Positions 45,232-55,236 of a stretch of DNA of 64,000 nucleotides are shown in pieces. Under the pieces are notes generated by a model. That model had not been told where the DNA came from. It did no database searches and saw only the letters and a program-made list of their open reading frames with translations. Origin of the DNA: Flavobacterium sp. H122 (GTDB taxonomy: Bacteria > Bacteroidota > Bacteroidia > Flavobacteriales > Flavobacteriaceae); assembly GCF_004959765.1 (NCBI RefSeq), contig NZ_SJZD01000001.1, positions 186,001 through 250,000 of the forward strand, in the 5' to 3' direction. The position numbers were made by a program, and so were the translations under genes. The stretch's first letter is position 1, and every line of letters starts with the position of its first letter.

Positions 45232-46734
45232 TTATTCTAACTCCTCAACAATGAAGGTATTTAAGAAAGCTATTGATTTTTCGATGTCGTAATGCAGAAT
45301 TCGGTCTTCTTTAACTAACGGCACCACTTCTCTGTATAAAGTTAAGAAACTTTCCAGGAATTCACTTGATTGCAGCGGACGTCTGAATTCAATTGCTTGC
45401 GAAGCATTCATTAACTCAATAGCCAATATACGTTCTAAGTTCTCCATTATCTTCAAGCATTTTGTAGCAGCATTCGCTCCCATAGAAACATGATCCTCCT
45501 GTCCGTTACTGGATACAATACTATCAATACTTGCCGGTGTTGCCAATTGTTTGTTTTGACTCACAATACTTGCAGCTGTATATTGCGGTATCATGAAGCC
45601 TGAATTCAAACCTGGATCACTCACCAAGAAAGCAGGCAAATCACGTAAACCTGAGATTAACTGATACGTTCTTCTTTCGGAAATATTTCCTAATTCAGCC
45701 AAAGCCAATCCTAAGAAATCTAAAGTTAAAGCTAATGGCTGTCCGTGGAAATTCCCTCCTGAGATAATTATATCGTCTTCAGCAAAAATATTCGGGTTAT
45801 CCGTTACCGAATTAATTTCGGTTTTAAATACTTTCTTCACATAATCAATCGTATCCTTTGATGCTCCATGTACCTGTGGAATACAACGGAATGAATACGG
45901 ATCCTGAACATGTTTTTTAGGTTGCTCAATGATTTGACTTCCTTCCAGTAATTCCTGAAAACGCTGTGCCGTTACTATTTGTCCTTTATGAGGACGAACC
46001 ATATGAATCAATTCATTAAACGGCTCAATTCTTCCATCAAAACCTTCCAATGAAATTGCCGCAATTACATCAGCCAAATAAGAATACTTCATTGCTTTCA
46101 ACAAGGTATAGCAACCATAAGCACTCATAAACTGTGTTCCGTTCAACAACGCCAATCCTTCTTTAGACTGCAATTGTACAGGAGACCAATTCATTTTTTT
46201 AAGTACTTTTGATGCCGGCTGACGGAAACCGTCAACATATACTTCACCTTCACCAATTAACGGTAAACAAAGATGTGCCAAAGGTGCTAAATCACCCGAA
46301 GCTCCTAAAGATCCTTGCGTATATACAACCGGTAAAACATCATTATTATAAAAATCAATCAATCGCTCAACTGTTTGCAGCTGTACACCGGAGTGACCAT
46401 AGCTTAATGATTTAATTTTTAACAGCAACATAATTTTCACTACTTCCTGAGGAACTTCATCCCCGGTACCGCAAGCATGGGATTTCATTAAATTTTCCTG
46501 AAGCTTAGAAAGATTTTCATTAGAAATTTTCACATTGCAAAGCGAACCAAACCCTGTATTGATACCGTAGATAGGCTCTGTTTGCGAAGCCATTTTACTG
46601 TCTAAATACGTACGGCATTTTTCAATATTAACTCTGGCTTCTTCGGATAAATCCAATTTTTGATTTTGCGAAATAATTTCTTGAAGTAATTCTAATGAAA
46701 AAACATCAGAACTGATATAATGAGTAGTGTCCAT
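45232..46734 (-). CDS. hutH: Histidine ammonia-lyase
   Basis: The 500-residue protein has the self-forming MIO cofactor triad Ala145-Ser146-Gly147 in LGASGDLAPLAHL. Other family features are YGINTGFGSL near residue 60, NGTQFMSAYG, and GNFHGQPLALTLDFL. It deaminates histidine to urocanate, the first step of histidine use. No hutU, hutI or hutG lies nearby. A tyrosine ammonia-lyase activity cannot be ruled out, but conserved features favour histidine. Confidence 0.93.
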   Translation of the reverse strand: MDTTHYISSDVFSLELLQEIISQNQKLDLSEEARVNIEKCRTYLDSKMASQTEPIYGINTGFGSLCNVKISNENLSKLQENLMKSHACGTGDEVPQEVVKIMLLLKIKSLSYGHSGVQLQTVERLIDFYNNDVLPVVYTQGSLGASGDLAPLAHLCLPLIGEGEVYVDGFRQPASKVLKKMNWSPVQLQSKEGLALLNGTQFMSAYGCYTLLKAMKYSYLADVIAAISLEGFDGRIEPFNELIHMVRPHKGQIVTAQRFQELLEGSQIIEQPKKHVQDPYSFRCIPQVHGASKDTIDYVKKVFKTEINSVTDNPNIFAEDDIIISGGNFHGQPLALTLDFLGLALAELGNISERRTYQLISGLRDLPAFLVSDPGLNSGFMIPQYTAASIVSQNKQLATPASIDSIVSSNGQEDHVSMGANAATKCLKIMENLERILAIELMNASQAIEFRRPLQSSEFLESFLTLYREVVPLVKEDRILHYDIEKSIAFLNTFIVEELE

Positions 46735-46845
46735 TTAGGTCTTTTTTTTGAAGCATCAAAATTCAGCAAAAAAGCATTTAAAACAAAATATTTATTTGAT
46801 ATAAATAGTTTTTTTAAATTTGATAGCAAGCTAACAAACTAAAAA

Positions 46846-48189
46846 ATGATAAAATTTTATTATATCCTATTATTATTAACTGTTCCTTTCTATAGTAATA
46901 CTATAAATTTGAAGGGAATTTTTTCAAATTGCACTGAAAATCAGTTTTATATAAATGGGTCTTCTTTTTCCAAGAAAATAGAAATTGACAAAAACGGTTG
47001 TTTTAATATTAAATTTGAATTGCCCTATGAAGGCTCCTATCATATCAATATTAAAAACAATTACACACAAGTATACTTAAATAAGAAAACAGATTTAGTC
47101 ATAAAAGCAGATTTATCAAAATTCAACGAAAGCATATTATTCGAAGGAATTGGAGCTGAGGAAAACAGTTACTGGCATCAAAAGAAAAAAATAATGCATG
47201 ATTTTTTTGACTACAAAAGTTTTTTGACTGAAAACAGACATGATTCAATTTCGAACAAAAAAAATAATTCTTTACAAAATGAACTCACAATCCTTTTAAA
47301 TTCAAAAAAAGGTTTGGATTCATCATTTGTGAGATTAGAAAATAAAAATATTCATTTCAGCGGTTTATCATTTCAAAGAATAAGCAAAGTATATACTTCA
47401 ATCAAAACAAGCAATTTTATTGATTTAGAAAAAATTCAAGTTACAGATTCTATATTAAATTCAGAATCAGAAGAAGATTTTTTATTCTCAACAAATTACA
47501 AATCGCTTTTAAATAATGCCCTTAAAGCAAAAATCAAACAAATTAATACGGAACAGGACAGGTATACAGGAAAATATTATCTTGTAATTTTTGATAATAT
47601 AAAAAGTGTCTATATAAAAGATTATATGCTGGAACAGGCAATGACTGATATAAATTCTGATAATCCGGAAATAGACAATGTATTCAAAAAAATTATAAAC
47701 AGTACCTCCAACCAATTCATAATAAATAAAGCAACAAAACTGTATCAAAAAAATAAAATAACAAAAATTGGAAATTCGATAGCCCCTTTTAAATTTAAAG
47801 ATATCAATGAAAAAACGCTATCATCTGATGATTTAAAAGGAAAATACAGCTTTGTTACAATCTGGACCAGCTGGTGTTCAAATTGTCTTTCAGAAATTGA
47901 AAATAGTAATAAATTATCTGAGCAATATAAAAACATACAATTTGTAAATATTTCTATTGATGCACTTGCTGAAAAAAATGACTGGAAAAGAGTTATTCAA
48001 ACAAGAAAATATAAAGGTATCCATCTTTTTGCTGACAAACAGGACAAATCTGATTTTGTAAAAGATTTTGTTCATGACAAAGTTCAAAAATATGTATTGA
48101 TTAGTCCGGAAGGCAACTTAATTCTAACCGATGCTCCTCCTCCATCTGACCCGAAATTGGTTGCAAAATTCAAGGAATTAGGCATTTAG
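46846..48189 (+). CDS. TlpA-like thiol-disulfide protein with DUF4369-type N-terminus
   Basis: The 447-residue product has a signal peptide (FYYILLLLTVPFYSNTI). A beta-rich N-terminal domain (LKGIFSNCTENQFYINGSSFSKK) of the type found before Bacteroidota redoxins is followed by a helical middle part. The C-terminal thioredoxin fold contains FVTIWTSWCSNCLSEIE, with redox Cys344 and Cys347 (WCSNC). It is likely periplasmic or lipid-independent and involved in disulfide handling. Its substrate is unknown. The next features on this strand are the thr leader and operon, about 100 bp downstream. Confidence 0.9.
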   Translation: MIKFYYILLLLTVPFYSNTINLKGIFSNCTENQFYINGSSFSKKIEIDKNGCFNIKFELPYEGSYHINIKNNYTQVYLNKKTDLVIKADLSKFNESILFEGIGAEENSYWHQKKKIMHDFFDYKSFLTENRHDSISNKKNNSLQNELTILLNSKKGLDSSFVRLENKNIHFSGLSFQRISKVYTSIKTSNFIDLEKIQVTDSILNSESEEDFLFSTNYKSLLNNALKAKIKQINTEQDRYTGKYYLVIFDNIKSVYIKDYMLEQAMTDINSDNPEIDNVFKKIINSTSNQFIINKATKLYQKNKITKIGNSIAPFKFKDINEKTLSSDDLKGKYSFVTIWTSWCSNCLSEIENSNKLSEQYKNIQFVNISIDALAEKNDWKRVIQTRKYKGIHLFADKQDKSDFVKDFVHDKVQKYVLISPEGNLILTDAPPPSDPKLVAKFKELGI

Positions 48190-48246
48190 ATTTTTAAACA
48201 AATGCAGACTTTAATAATTTTAAATCAAAAAAATCACTATAATTCC

Positions 48247-48277
48247 TTGTTTCTTTTTTAAAGAATCCTTTACTTTG
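48247..48277 (+). promoter_or_regulatory. Probable thr operon promoter
   Basis: TTG (48247-48249) and TACTTTG (48271-48277) approximate the Bacteroidota consensus, one base short in the -7 box. Transcription would start only a few bases before the leader ATG at 48288. Confidence 0.4.
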
Positions 48278-48287
48278 ACTTAAGTAA

Positions 48288-48407
48288 ATGAAAAAAGAAA
48301 GCCAAATAGTACCTTCTTTAAAAGTAAATCCAAATGATTTACAGGCTTTCCGTGCGTTGACATCAATCACTACGACTACAACAACTACTACCCCTTCCGG
48401 GGTATAA
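48288..48407 (+). CDS. thr operon leader peptide (Thr/Ile-sensing attenuator)
   Basis: The 39-codon frame encodes MKKESQIVPSLKVNPNDL, then QAFRALTSI, eight Thr in a row, then PSGV. Threonine codons are ACA, then ACT ACG ACT ACA ACA ACT ACT ACC after ATC (Ile). Such runs mark attenuation leaders; E. coli thrL also mixes Thr and Ile. The frame ends 132 bp before thrA. The stem ACCCC/GGGGT begins within the last Thr codon. Ribosome stalling on scarce threonyl- or isoleucyl-tRNA should change downstream folding. I am confident in the peptide; the RNA switch is inferred. Confidence 0.85.
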   Translation: MKKESQIVPSLKVNPNDLQAFRALTSITTTTTTTTPSGV

Positions 48408-48464
48408 TTTTATCATATAATCCGTTTGCGTACGTGTATATTTTACACGAGGTACCGCATACCC
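48390..48464 (+). promoter_or_regulatory. Candidate attenuator hairpins upstream of thrA
   Basis: ACCCC (48390-48394) pairs with GGGGT (48399-48403). GGGTAT (48400-48405) can instead pair with ATACCC (48459-48464), enclosing a hairpin TGCG..GTGTA/TACAC..CGCA (48427-48459). The two pairings are mutually exclusive. The ATACCC arm is followed by TTGTTTCAATATTTATT, a T-rich tract that could end transcription. No folding energies were computed. Confidence 0.5.
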
Positions 48465-48539
48465 TTGTTTCAATATTTATTCTAACATAAGATAGCCTGC
48501 ATCCTACTAATTGCGGGATATTTACTTAAAAACAATCTC

Positions 48540-50981
48540 ATGAAAGTTTTAAAATTCGGCGGTACTTCTGTTGCCGACCATCATAATATAAAAAAAGCGG
48601 TTTCTGTAATAAACAATCAGAACCAAAAAGTAGTTGTTGTAGTTTCTGCATTGGGAGGAGTTACTGATAGCTTGTTAGAAATCATCCGTTTGGCTAAATC
48701 CAAAGACAAAAAATATGTTGACTTTTTAGCCGGTTTGAAAAACCGACACATGGAAACATTCCGAAATCTTGTTCCTGAAAATAATTCAGAAGAAATACTT
48801 CTTTACATAAAAAACTCTTTCAATCATCTGAATAATCTTCTGGAAGGGTGCTTTCTATTGGGTGAACTGTCACCTAAATCAAAGGATACAATTCTTTCCT
48901 ATGGAGAACTTTTGTCTTCAAAAATAATCTTTGGCTATCTGAAACAAAATAATGTCAAAATAAGCTATAAAGACAGTCGGGAATTAATACAAACCGATTC
49001 AAATTATGGCAATGCAAATATTAATTTTGAAGTAACAGATTATCTTATTCAATACTATTTTGATAGAAACCAATCGGATATAACTGTACTTCCGGGATTT
49101 ATCGCACAATCAGCCGATGGATATACAACAACTCTTGGACGTGGCGGCTCAGATTATACAGCATCAGTTATCGCGGCTGCTTTACAGGTATCACAATTGG
49201 AAATATGGACAGATGTCAGCGGCATGTTTACCGCACATCCAAAAATAGTCAGACAGGCAAAGCCAATTATCCAAATTTCCTATAAAGAAGCTATGGAATT
49301 ATCCCATTTCGGGGCAAAAGTCTTATATGCACCAACAATACAGCCGGTTATGAATAAAAACATTCCGGTTCTTATAAAAAACACTTTTGAGCCTGATGCC
49401 GATGGAACTTATATTTCAAATACTATTGTACCTAATCAAAACCCGGTAAAAGGAATCAGCCATATAGACAGCATCGCATTACTAACACTAGAAGGTTCTG
49501 GTCTTGTAGGCAATTCAGGGGTCTCAAAAAGGGTGTTCAGTGCTCTCTCCCGGGAAAAAATTAATGTAATATTCATCACTCAAGCCTCTTCTGAACACAG
49601 CATCTGTCTGGGAATTTCAGAAAATGAAGCGCAAAAAGCAAAACGCGCCATAGATAATGAGTTTCAATATGAAATTAAACAATTATTGATTCGTCCGGTT
49701 TGTGTTGAAAAAGAAATATCGATTATTGCGCTTGTGGGTGAAAACATGAAAAACCATCAGGGATTAAGCGGTAAAATGTTCAGCACATTAGGAAAAAACA
49801 ACGTAAACATCAGAGCCATTGCCCAGGGTGCATCAGAAAGGAATATTTCGGTTGTTATTGCTAAAAAAGACATAAAAAAAGGCTTGAACTGTCTTCATGA
49901 AAAGTTTTTTGAAGACAATATAAAACAATTAAACCTTTTTATTTGCGGTGTGGGTAATGTAGGCGCGAAGTTCATTGAACAAATCCATCTGCAAAAAGAA
50001 TATCTCAAAGAGCAACTGAGAATCAATATCCGCGTAATCGCATTGGCTAATTCGAAAAAAATGCATTTTGATGAAAACGGAATTCAATTGGAAAACTGGA
50101 AAAATGTCTTGGAAGAAGGAGAAAAGTCTTGTGTTTCTCAGTTTATTTCCAAAATTGAAGAATTGAATTTAAGAAACAGTGTTTTTGTTGACAATACTGC
50201 CAATGAAAATATCGCTGCGATATACGACCGATTTTTAAAACAAAATGTTGCTGTTGTAACCTGCAATAAAATTGCGTGTTCTTCCAATTTGGAAAATTAC
50301 AGCAACCTGAAAAGACTTTCAGCCAAATACAGTGTGCCTTTTTTGTTTGAAACTAATGTAGGAGCCGGACTTCCTATAATCGACACACTTAAAAATCTGA
50401 TTGCCTCCGGCGATAAAATTAATAAAATACAAGCAGTATTATCAGGCAGTTTAAATTTTATTTTTAATAATTTCAATGACGAAAATGCTTTTCATGATGT
50501 TGTGAAACAGGCAAAAATTGAAGGTTATACTGAGCCCGATCCCAAAATTGATTTAAGCGGCATAGATGTCATGCGGAAAATTTTAATTCTCATAAGAGAA
50601 AGTGGTTACCCAATGGAAATTGAAGAAATTGACAACAAATCTTTTCTTCCGGATGAAGCACTAAAAGCAGAATCAGTTGAAGCTCTTTTTGAAGCTCTTA
50701 AAAATAACAATTCATACTTTAAAAACATTTATAAAGAAGCCTTGCAAAAAAACAGCCGACTCAAATATGTAGCCAGTTTTGAAAACGGAAAAGCTTCGGT
50801 GGGACTGCAGCAAATTGAAAAAGAGCATCCATTTTATCATTTGGAAGGAAAAGACAATATTGTGATGTTCTACACAAACCGATATGTGGAACAGCCTTTA
50901 TTAATAAAAGGAGCCGGTGCCGGTGCAGATGTTACCGCTTCGGGAATTTTTGCTGACGTGATAAGAATTGGTAATATTTAA
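48540..50981 (+). CDS. thrA: Bifunctional aspartokinase / homoserine dehydrogenase
   Basis: The 813-residue fusion has the aspartokinase motif KFGGTSVA at residues 4-11 and TLGRGGSDYTAS near 200. ACT-type regulatory domains lie at about 300-455 (ALLTLEGSGLVGNSGVSKRV). The homoserine dehydrogenase starts at about 462 with the NAD(P)-binding GVGNVGAKF and continues with FETNVGAGLPIIDTLKNL. It carries out the first and third steps from aspartate toward threonine and methionine. It is first in thrA-thrB-thrC, behind the leader peptide. Feedback inhibition by threonine is expected from the family. Confidence 0.96.
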   Translation: MKVLKFGGTSVADHHNIKKAVSVINNQNQKVVVVVSALGGVTDSLLEIIRLAKSKDKKYVDFLAGLKNRHMETFRNLVPENNSEEILLYIKNSFNHLNNLLEGCFLLGELSPKSKDTILSYGELLSSKIIFGYLKQNNVKISYKDSRELIQTDSNYGNANINFEVTDYLIQYYFDRNQSDITVLPGFIAQSADGYTTTLGRGGSDYTASVIAAALQVSQLEIWTDVSGMFTAHPKIVRQAKPIIQISYKEAMELSHFGAKVLYAPTIQPVMNKNIPVLIKNTFEPDADGTYISNTIVPNQNPVKGISHIDSIALLTLEGSGLVGNSGVSKRVFSALSREKINVIFITQASSEHSICLGISENEAQKAKRAIDNEFQYEIKQLLIRPVCVEKEISIIALVGENMKNHQGLSGKMFSTLGKNNVNIRAIAQGASERNISVVIAKKDIKKGLNCLHEKFFEDNIKQLNLFICGVGNVGAKFIEQIHLQKEYLKEQLRINIRVIALANSKKMHFDENGIQLENWKNVLEEGEKSCVSQFISKIEELNLRNSVFVDNTANENIAAIYDRFLKQNVAVVTCNKIACSSNLENYSNLKRLSAKYSVPFLFETNVGAGLPIIDTLKNLIASGDKINKIQAVLSGSLNFIFNNFNDENAFHDVVKQAKIEGYTEPDPKIDLSGIDVMRKILILIRESGYPMEIEEIDNKSFLPDEALKAESVEALFEALKNNNSYFKNIYKEALQKNSRLKYVASFENGKASVGLQQIEKEHPFYHLEGKDNIVMFYTNRYVEQPLLIKGAGAGADVTASGIFADVIRIGNI

Positions 50982-50991
50982 GGTTAGAATT

Positions 50992-51915
50992 ATGAAAAGT
51001 GTAAAAGTATTTTGCCCGGCAACTGTTGCCAATCTTTCATGTGGTTTCGATGTTTTGGGTTTATGTCTGGATTCCATTGGTGATGAGATTATCATTCACA
51101 AATCGGCTGCGAAAGGTATAAGGATAACCAAAATTACAGGTGAAGATTTACCTTTGGATATTAAAAAAAACGTGGCAGGTGTTGCCGCACAGGCTTTACT
51201 GGACGAATTAGACATTGACTTTGGTTTTGATATCGAAATACATAAAAAAATAAAACCCGGAAGCGGTATTGGCAGTTCGGCAGCAAGTGCAGCCGGAGCT
51301 GTTTTTGGATTAAATGAATTATTAGGTAAGCCTTTTACCAGAAAGGAATTGGTTTATTTTGCCATGAAAGGAGAAGCCTTGGCAAGCGGAAGCGAACATG
51401 CCGACAATGTGGCTCCTGCCCTTTTAGGTGGTTTTACGCTTATAAGAGGCTACAATCCTCTGGATATCATAAGAATTGAAAGTCCTCCGGATTTATACGC
51501 AACAGTTGTCCACCCACAAATTGAGTTAAAAACTTCTGAAATGCGTGCCGTACTCAAACCCGAAGTTTCCCTAAAAAGTGCCATCAGTCAATGGGGGAAC
51601 CTTGGCGGTTTTATTTCAGGATTATACACACATGATTATGATTTGATCAGCCGTTCGTTGCATGATGAAATTGTTGAACCCTTGCGGAGTGTATTTATCC
51701 CTAACTTTAAAGAGGTCAAGACAAAAGCAATGGAAAGCGGCTCGCTGGGTGTTGGTATTTCAGGATCGGGACCGTCAATTTTTACTTTAAACAAAGGAAT
51801 TGAAAATGCTCAAAATGTATCATTTGCAATTGAAAAAGTATTTTCAAAAACCGACATCCCTTTCGAGATTCATATTTCCAAAATTAACCCTGACGGAATA
51901 CGTTTAATTAATTAA
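50992..51915 (+). CDS. thrB: Homoserine kinase
   Basis: From the ATG at 50992 (MKSVKVFCPATVANLSCGFDVLG) the product has 307 residues; an earlier in-frame GTG at 50968 would overlap thrA. It is a GHMP kinase with the ATP-binding motif PGSGIGSSAASAAGAV (about 91-106) and the C-terminal GVGISGSGPSIFTL. It phosphorylates homoserine for threonine synthase. It lies 10 bp after thrA and 11 bp before thrC. Confidence 0.95.
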   Translation: MKSVKVFCPATVANLSCGFDVLGLCLDSIGDEIIIHKSAAKGIRITKITGEDLPLDIKKNVAGVAAQALLDELDIDFGFDIEIHKKIKPGSGIGSSAASAAGAVFGLNELLGKPFTRKELVYFAMKGEALASGSEHADNVAPALLGGFTLIRGYNPLDIIRIESPPDLYATVVHPQIELKTSEMRAVLKPEVSLKSAISQWGNLGGFISGLYTHDYDLISRSLHDEIVEPLRSVFIPNFKEVKTKAMESGSLGVGISGSGPSIFTLNKGIENAQNVSFAIEKVFSKTDIPFEIHISKINPDGIRLIN

Positions 51916-51926
51916 ATATATTTAAA

Positions 51927-53216
51927 ATGAAATATTACAGTCTGAATAACAAACAACATAAAGTTTCTTTTGAAAATGCTGTCATTCAGGGGTTAGCTCC
52001 TGATTCAGGGCTCTATTTCCCTGAGAACATAACTGCTCTTCCCTCTTCTTTTTTTGATAAAATTGAAGGCCTTAGCAATGAAGAAATAGCTTTTAAAGCT
52101 ATTGAACAGTTCATTACGCCTGAAATACCTGAAACAGATTTAAAACAAATTATAAAAGAAACTTTATCATTTGATCTTCCCGTTGCTGCAATAGAAAACA
52201 ATGTATTTTCCCTTGAATTATTTCATGGGCCAACCATGGCTTTTAAGGATGTGGGAGCCCGTTTTATGTCAGGGTGCCTCAATTATTTCAATCACAATCA
52301 ACAAAAGAAAAGTACAGTTTTGGTTGCAACTTCCGGTGATACTGGCGGAGCAGTAGCAAATGGTTTTCTGGGCAGTGAGAATATTGACGTTGTCATTCTT
52401 TATCCAATGGGAAAAGTGAGTGATTTTCAGGAAAGACAATTAACTACTTTGGGACATAACATTAAGACAATTGCCATAAACGGAAGTTTTGATGATTGTC
52501 AGGCAATTGTTAAAAAAGCATTTACCGACATTGATTTAAAACATAAAAATCTGACTTCCGCCAATTCTATCAATATCGCACGATGGCTGCCACAAATGTT
52601 CTATTTTTTATTTGCCTATAAAGAATTAAAAAAATATAAAAAGCCACTCATAGTTTCCTGTCCAAGCGGCAATTTCGGGAACATCTGTGCAGGCGTACTT
52701 GCAAAAAGGCTGGGATTACCTGTTTCACACTTTGTAGCTTCTACAAATGCAAACAATACAGTCCCAAGATTTCTTAAAAATGGAATTTATGAACCATCAG
52801 CAACAATAGCTACTATTTCAAATGCTATGGATGTAAGTGACCCCAGTAATTTCATACGAATCAGGGAATTATACAATAATGATCTGAAAGCATTTTCAAA
52901 CGATTTTACTGCATACAGTTTTACAGATGAAGAAACAAAAAAGGTATTGACCGAAGTATACAAAATCAAAAATTATCTGATGGATCCACACGGTGCTGTT
53001 GCCTATCTCGGACTGAAAAAAGAACTTGAAAAGCATCCGGGAAGCATGGGTGTCTTTCTGGAAACTGCCCATCCGGTTAAATTCCTGGAAATAATAAATG
53101 AAACATTAAATTCGGACATTGAATTTCCTGAAATAACAAATCCATTATCAGAAAAAGAGAAAATTATGAAAATCTGTAATAATTATGAGGATGTAAAACA
53201 TTTTTTACTGAAATAA
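51927..53216 (+). CDS. thrC: Threonine synthase
   Basis: The 429-residue PLP enzyme has its cofactor lysine at Lys107 in MAFKDVGARF. The N-terminus (MKYYSLNNKQHKVSFENAVIQGLAPDSGLYFPE) and VATSGDTGGAVANGF are typical of the ThrC family, as is the C-terminal DPHGAVAYLGL. It turns O-phosphohomoserine into threonine and phosphate. Last gene of the thr operon, 94 bp before gcvT. Confidence 0.96.
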   Translation: MKYYSLNNKQHKVSFENAVIQGLAPDSGLYFPENITALPSSFFDKIEGLSNEEIAFKAIEQFITPEIPETDLKQIIKETLSFDLPVAAIENNVFSLELFHGPTMAFKDVGARFMSGCLNYFNHNQQKKSTVLVATSGDTGGAVANGFLGSENIDVVILYPMGKVSDFQERQLTTLGHNIKTIAINGSFDDCQAIVKKAFTDIDLKHKNLTSANSINIARWLPQMFYFLFAYKELKKYKKPLIVSCPSGNFGNICAGVLAKRLGLPVSHFVASTNANNTVPRFLKNGIYEPSATIATISNAMDVSDPSNFIRIRELYNNDLKAFSNDFTAYSFTDEETKKVLTEVYKIKNYLMDPHGAVAYLGLKKELEKHPGSMGVFLETAHPVKFLEIINETLNSDIEFPEITNPLSEKEKIMKICNNYEDVKHFLLK

Positions 53217-53310
53217 AATATAACAAAAAGAACAATTTATGTTGCTCGAATTCTTTAATAATTTAAAAAAAATAGAGTAATTTAGCGACCGAAATTAACA
53301 CAATAAACAG

Positions 53311-54393
53311 ATGAAAAATACAGCATTAACACACGTTCATGAAAGTTTGGGAGCAAAAATGGTTCCGTTTGCAGGATATAATATGCCTGTACAATATGAA
53401 GGAGTAAACATTGAGCACGAAACGGTAAGAAATGGTGTGGGTGTTTTTGATGTTTCCCACATGGGTGAATTCATGCTAAAAGGCGAAAATGCTTTGGCTT
53501 TAATCCAAAAAGTAACTTCAAATGATGCTTCAAAATTAGTAAACGGTAAAGCTCAATATTCTTGCTTGCCAAATAATGAAGGTGGAATTGTTGACGATTT
53601 AATCATTTATAAAATTGAAGACAACCACTATATGCTGGTAGTTAACGCTTCTAATATTGAAAAAGACTGGAACTGGATTTCCTCACACAATGATTTAGGT
53701 GTTGAAATGGAAAATCTTTCTGACGCTTATTCATTATTAGCTATTCAGGGACCAAAAGCAGCTGAAGCAATGCAGTCTCTTACATCAATTGATTTAGCGA
53801 ACATGCCTTATTATTCGTTCCAAATTGGTGAATTTGCAGGTAAAAGCGATGTAATTGTTTCGGCAACAGGCTATACAGGTTCTGGAGGATTTGAAATTTA
53901 TTTCAAAAATGAAGATGCAGAAACTATCTGGAATAAAGTATTTGAAGCAGGTGCGGCTTTCGGTATTAAACCTATTGGATTGGCTGCCCGTGATACTTTA
54001 CGTCTTGAAATGGGATTCTGCCTATACGGTAACGATATTAACGACACAACTTCTCCATTGGAAGCAGGATTGGGATGGATTACTAAATTCGATAAAGAAT
54101 TTACAAATTCTACAAATCTGAAAAAACAAAAAGAAGAAGGTGTTACCCGTAAATTGGTTGCTTTCGAATTAAATGAAAGAGGAATTCCTCGCCACGACTA
54201 TGAAATAGTTGATGCAGATGGAAATGTAATCGGTATCGTAACTTCGGGAACTCAATCGCCTTCAATGAATAAAGGAATTGGTTTGGGCTATGTTCCAACT
54301 GCTTTATCAACAATAGATTCTGAAATTTATATAAGAATCAGAAACAAGGATATTGCTGCAAAAGTGGTGAAATTACCGTTTTATAAAAAATAA
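53311..54393 (+). CDS. gcvT: Glycine cleavage system T protein (aminomethyltransferase)
   Basis: The 360-residue product contains [22 protein letters not shown] at the N-terminus, the folate-binding segments [11 protein letters not shown] and [15 protein letters not shown], and the conserved [19 protein letters not shown]. GcvT moves the aminomethyl group of the lipoylated H protein to tetrahydrofolate. The other glycine cleavage genes are not in the window. No glycine riboswitch is recognisable in the 94 bp upstream. Confidence 0.96.
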   Translation: MKNTALTHVHESLGAKMVPFAGYNMPVQYEGVNIEHETVRNGVGVFDVSHMGEFMLKGENALALIQKVTSNDASKLVNGKAQYSCLPNNEGGIVDDLIIYKIEDNHYMLVVNASNIEKDWNWISSHNDLGVEMENLSDAYSLLAIQGPKAAEAMQSLTSIDLANMPYYSFQIGEFAGKSDVIVSATGYTGSGGFEIYFKNEDAETIWNKVFEAGAAFGIKPIGLAARDTLRLEMGFCLYGNDINDTTSPLEAGLGWITKFDKEFTNSTNLKKQKEEGVTRKLVAFELNERGIPRHDYEIVDADGNVIGIVTSGTQSPSMNKGIGLGYVPTALSTIDSEIYIRIRNKDIAAKVVKLPFYKK

Positions 54394-54398
54394 TTATC

Positions 54399-54428
54399 AA
54401 AAGGAGGATTGAAAAATCCTCCTTTTTT
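54399..54428 (+). terminator. Intrinsic terminator after gcvT
   Basis: AAAAGGAGGATT pairs with AATCCTCCTTTT around a short A-rich loop and is followed by T residues. Confidence 0.9.
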
Positions 54429-54457
54429 GGCATAATAGATTAATAATTTTATTTTTG
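54427..54457 (+). promoter_or_regulatory. Promoter of the yebC-type gene
   Basis: TTG (54427-54429) and TATTTTTG (54450-54457) are 20 bp apart and fit the Bacteroidota consensus. The -33 box sits at the end of the gcvT terminator. Confidence 0.65.
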
Positions 54458-54501
54458 CATTCTAATTTATAGAAACATACTAATAAAATATATTCTTAGA
54501 A

Positions 54502-55212
54502 ATGGGAAGAGCGTTTGAATTTAGAAAAGCACGTAAAATGAAACGTTGGTCAGCAATGGCAAAAACGTTTACAAAAATTGGGAAAGATATTGTAATGGCA
54601 GTTAAAGAAGGAGGTCCAAGTCCTGAAACTAACTCGCGTTTAAGAGCGGTTATCCAAAATGCAAAAGCTGCCAACATGCCGAAAGACAATGTTGACCGTG
54701 CCATCAAAAAAGCATCAGACAAAGATACTGCCAACTATAAAGAAGTTTTATTTGAAGGATATGCTCCTCACGGAATTGCTATATTAATTGAAACCGCCAC
54801 AGATAACAACAACAGAACAGTTGCCAATATTAGAAGCTATTTCAACAAATGTAATGGTGCATTAGGTACACAAGGATCTGTTGAATTCATGTTTGACCAC
54901 ACTTGTAATTTCAGAATTCCATCTGAAGGACAGGATGTTGAAGAACTGGAATTGGAAATGATTGATTTCGGTGTGGAGGAAATTTTCGCTGATGAAGACG
55001 GAATTGTAATGTATGCTCCTTTTGAAAGCTTTGGTGCTATCCAAAAAGAACTTGAAAACAGAGGCATTGAAGTTTTATCTTCTGGATTTGAAAGAATCCC
55101 TCAAGTAACAAAAGAACTGACACCTGAACAAGTAGCTGATGTAGAAAAGTTATTGGAAAAGATCGAAGAAGATGATGATGTAATGAATGTTTTCCATACC
55201 ATGCAGGAATAA
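54502..55212 (+). CDS. YebC/PmpR family protein
   Basis: The 236-residue product begins MGRAFEFRKARKMKRWSAMAKTFTKIGKDIVMAVKEGGPSPE, the family signature. Further conserved parts are NMPKDNVDRAIKKAS and FEGYAPHGIAILIETATDNNNRT. Members act as DNA-binding regulators (PmpR) or, in newer work on YebC, as ribosome-associated factors relieving stalls at proline-rich stretches. Both roles remain possible. Own promoter and terminator. Confidence 0.93.
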   Translation: MGRAFEFRKARKMKRWSAMAKTFTKIGKDIVMAVKEGGPSPETNSRLRAVIQNAKAANMPKDNVDRAIKKASDKDTANYKEVLFEGYAPHGIAILIETATDNNNRTVANIRSYFNKCNGALGTQGSVEFMFDHTCNFRIPSEGQDVEELELEMIDFGVEEIFADEDGIVMYAPFESFGAIQKELENRGIEVLSSGFERIPQVTKELTPEQVADVEKLLEKIEEDDDVMNVFHTMQE

Positions 55213-55236
55213 CAACTCATTTTCTTAATACTATTG

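Noticed and set aside
53217..53310. Glycine riboswitch upstream of gcvT
   Set aside because: The 94-bp gap lacks the paired GC-rich aptamer pattern; it is AT-rich with no conserved core.
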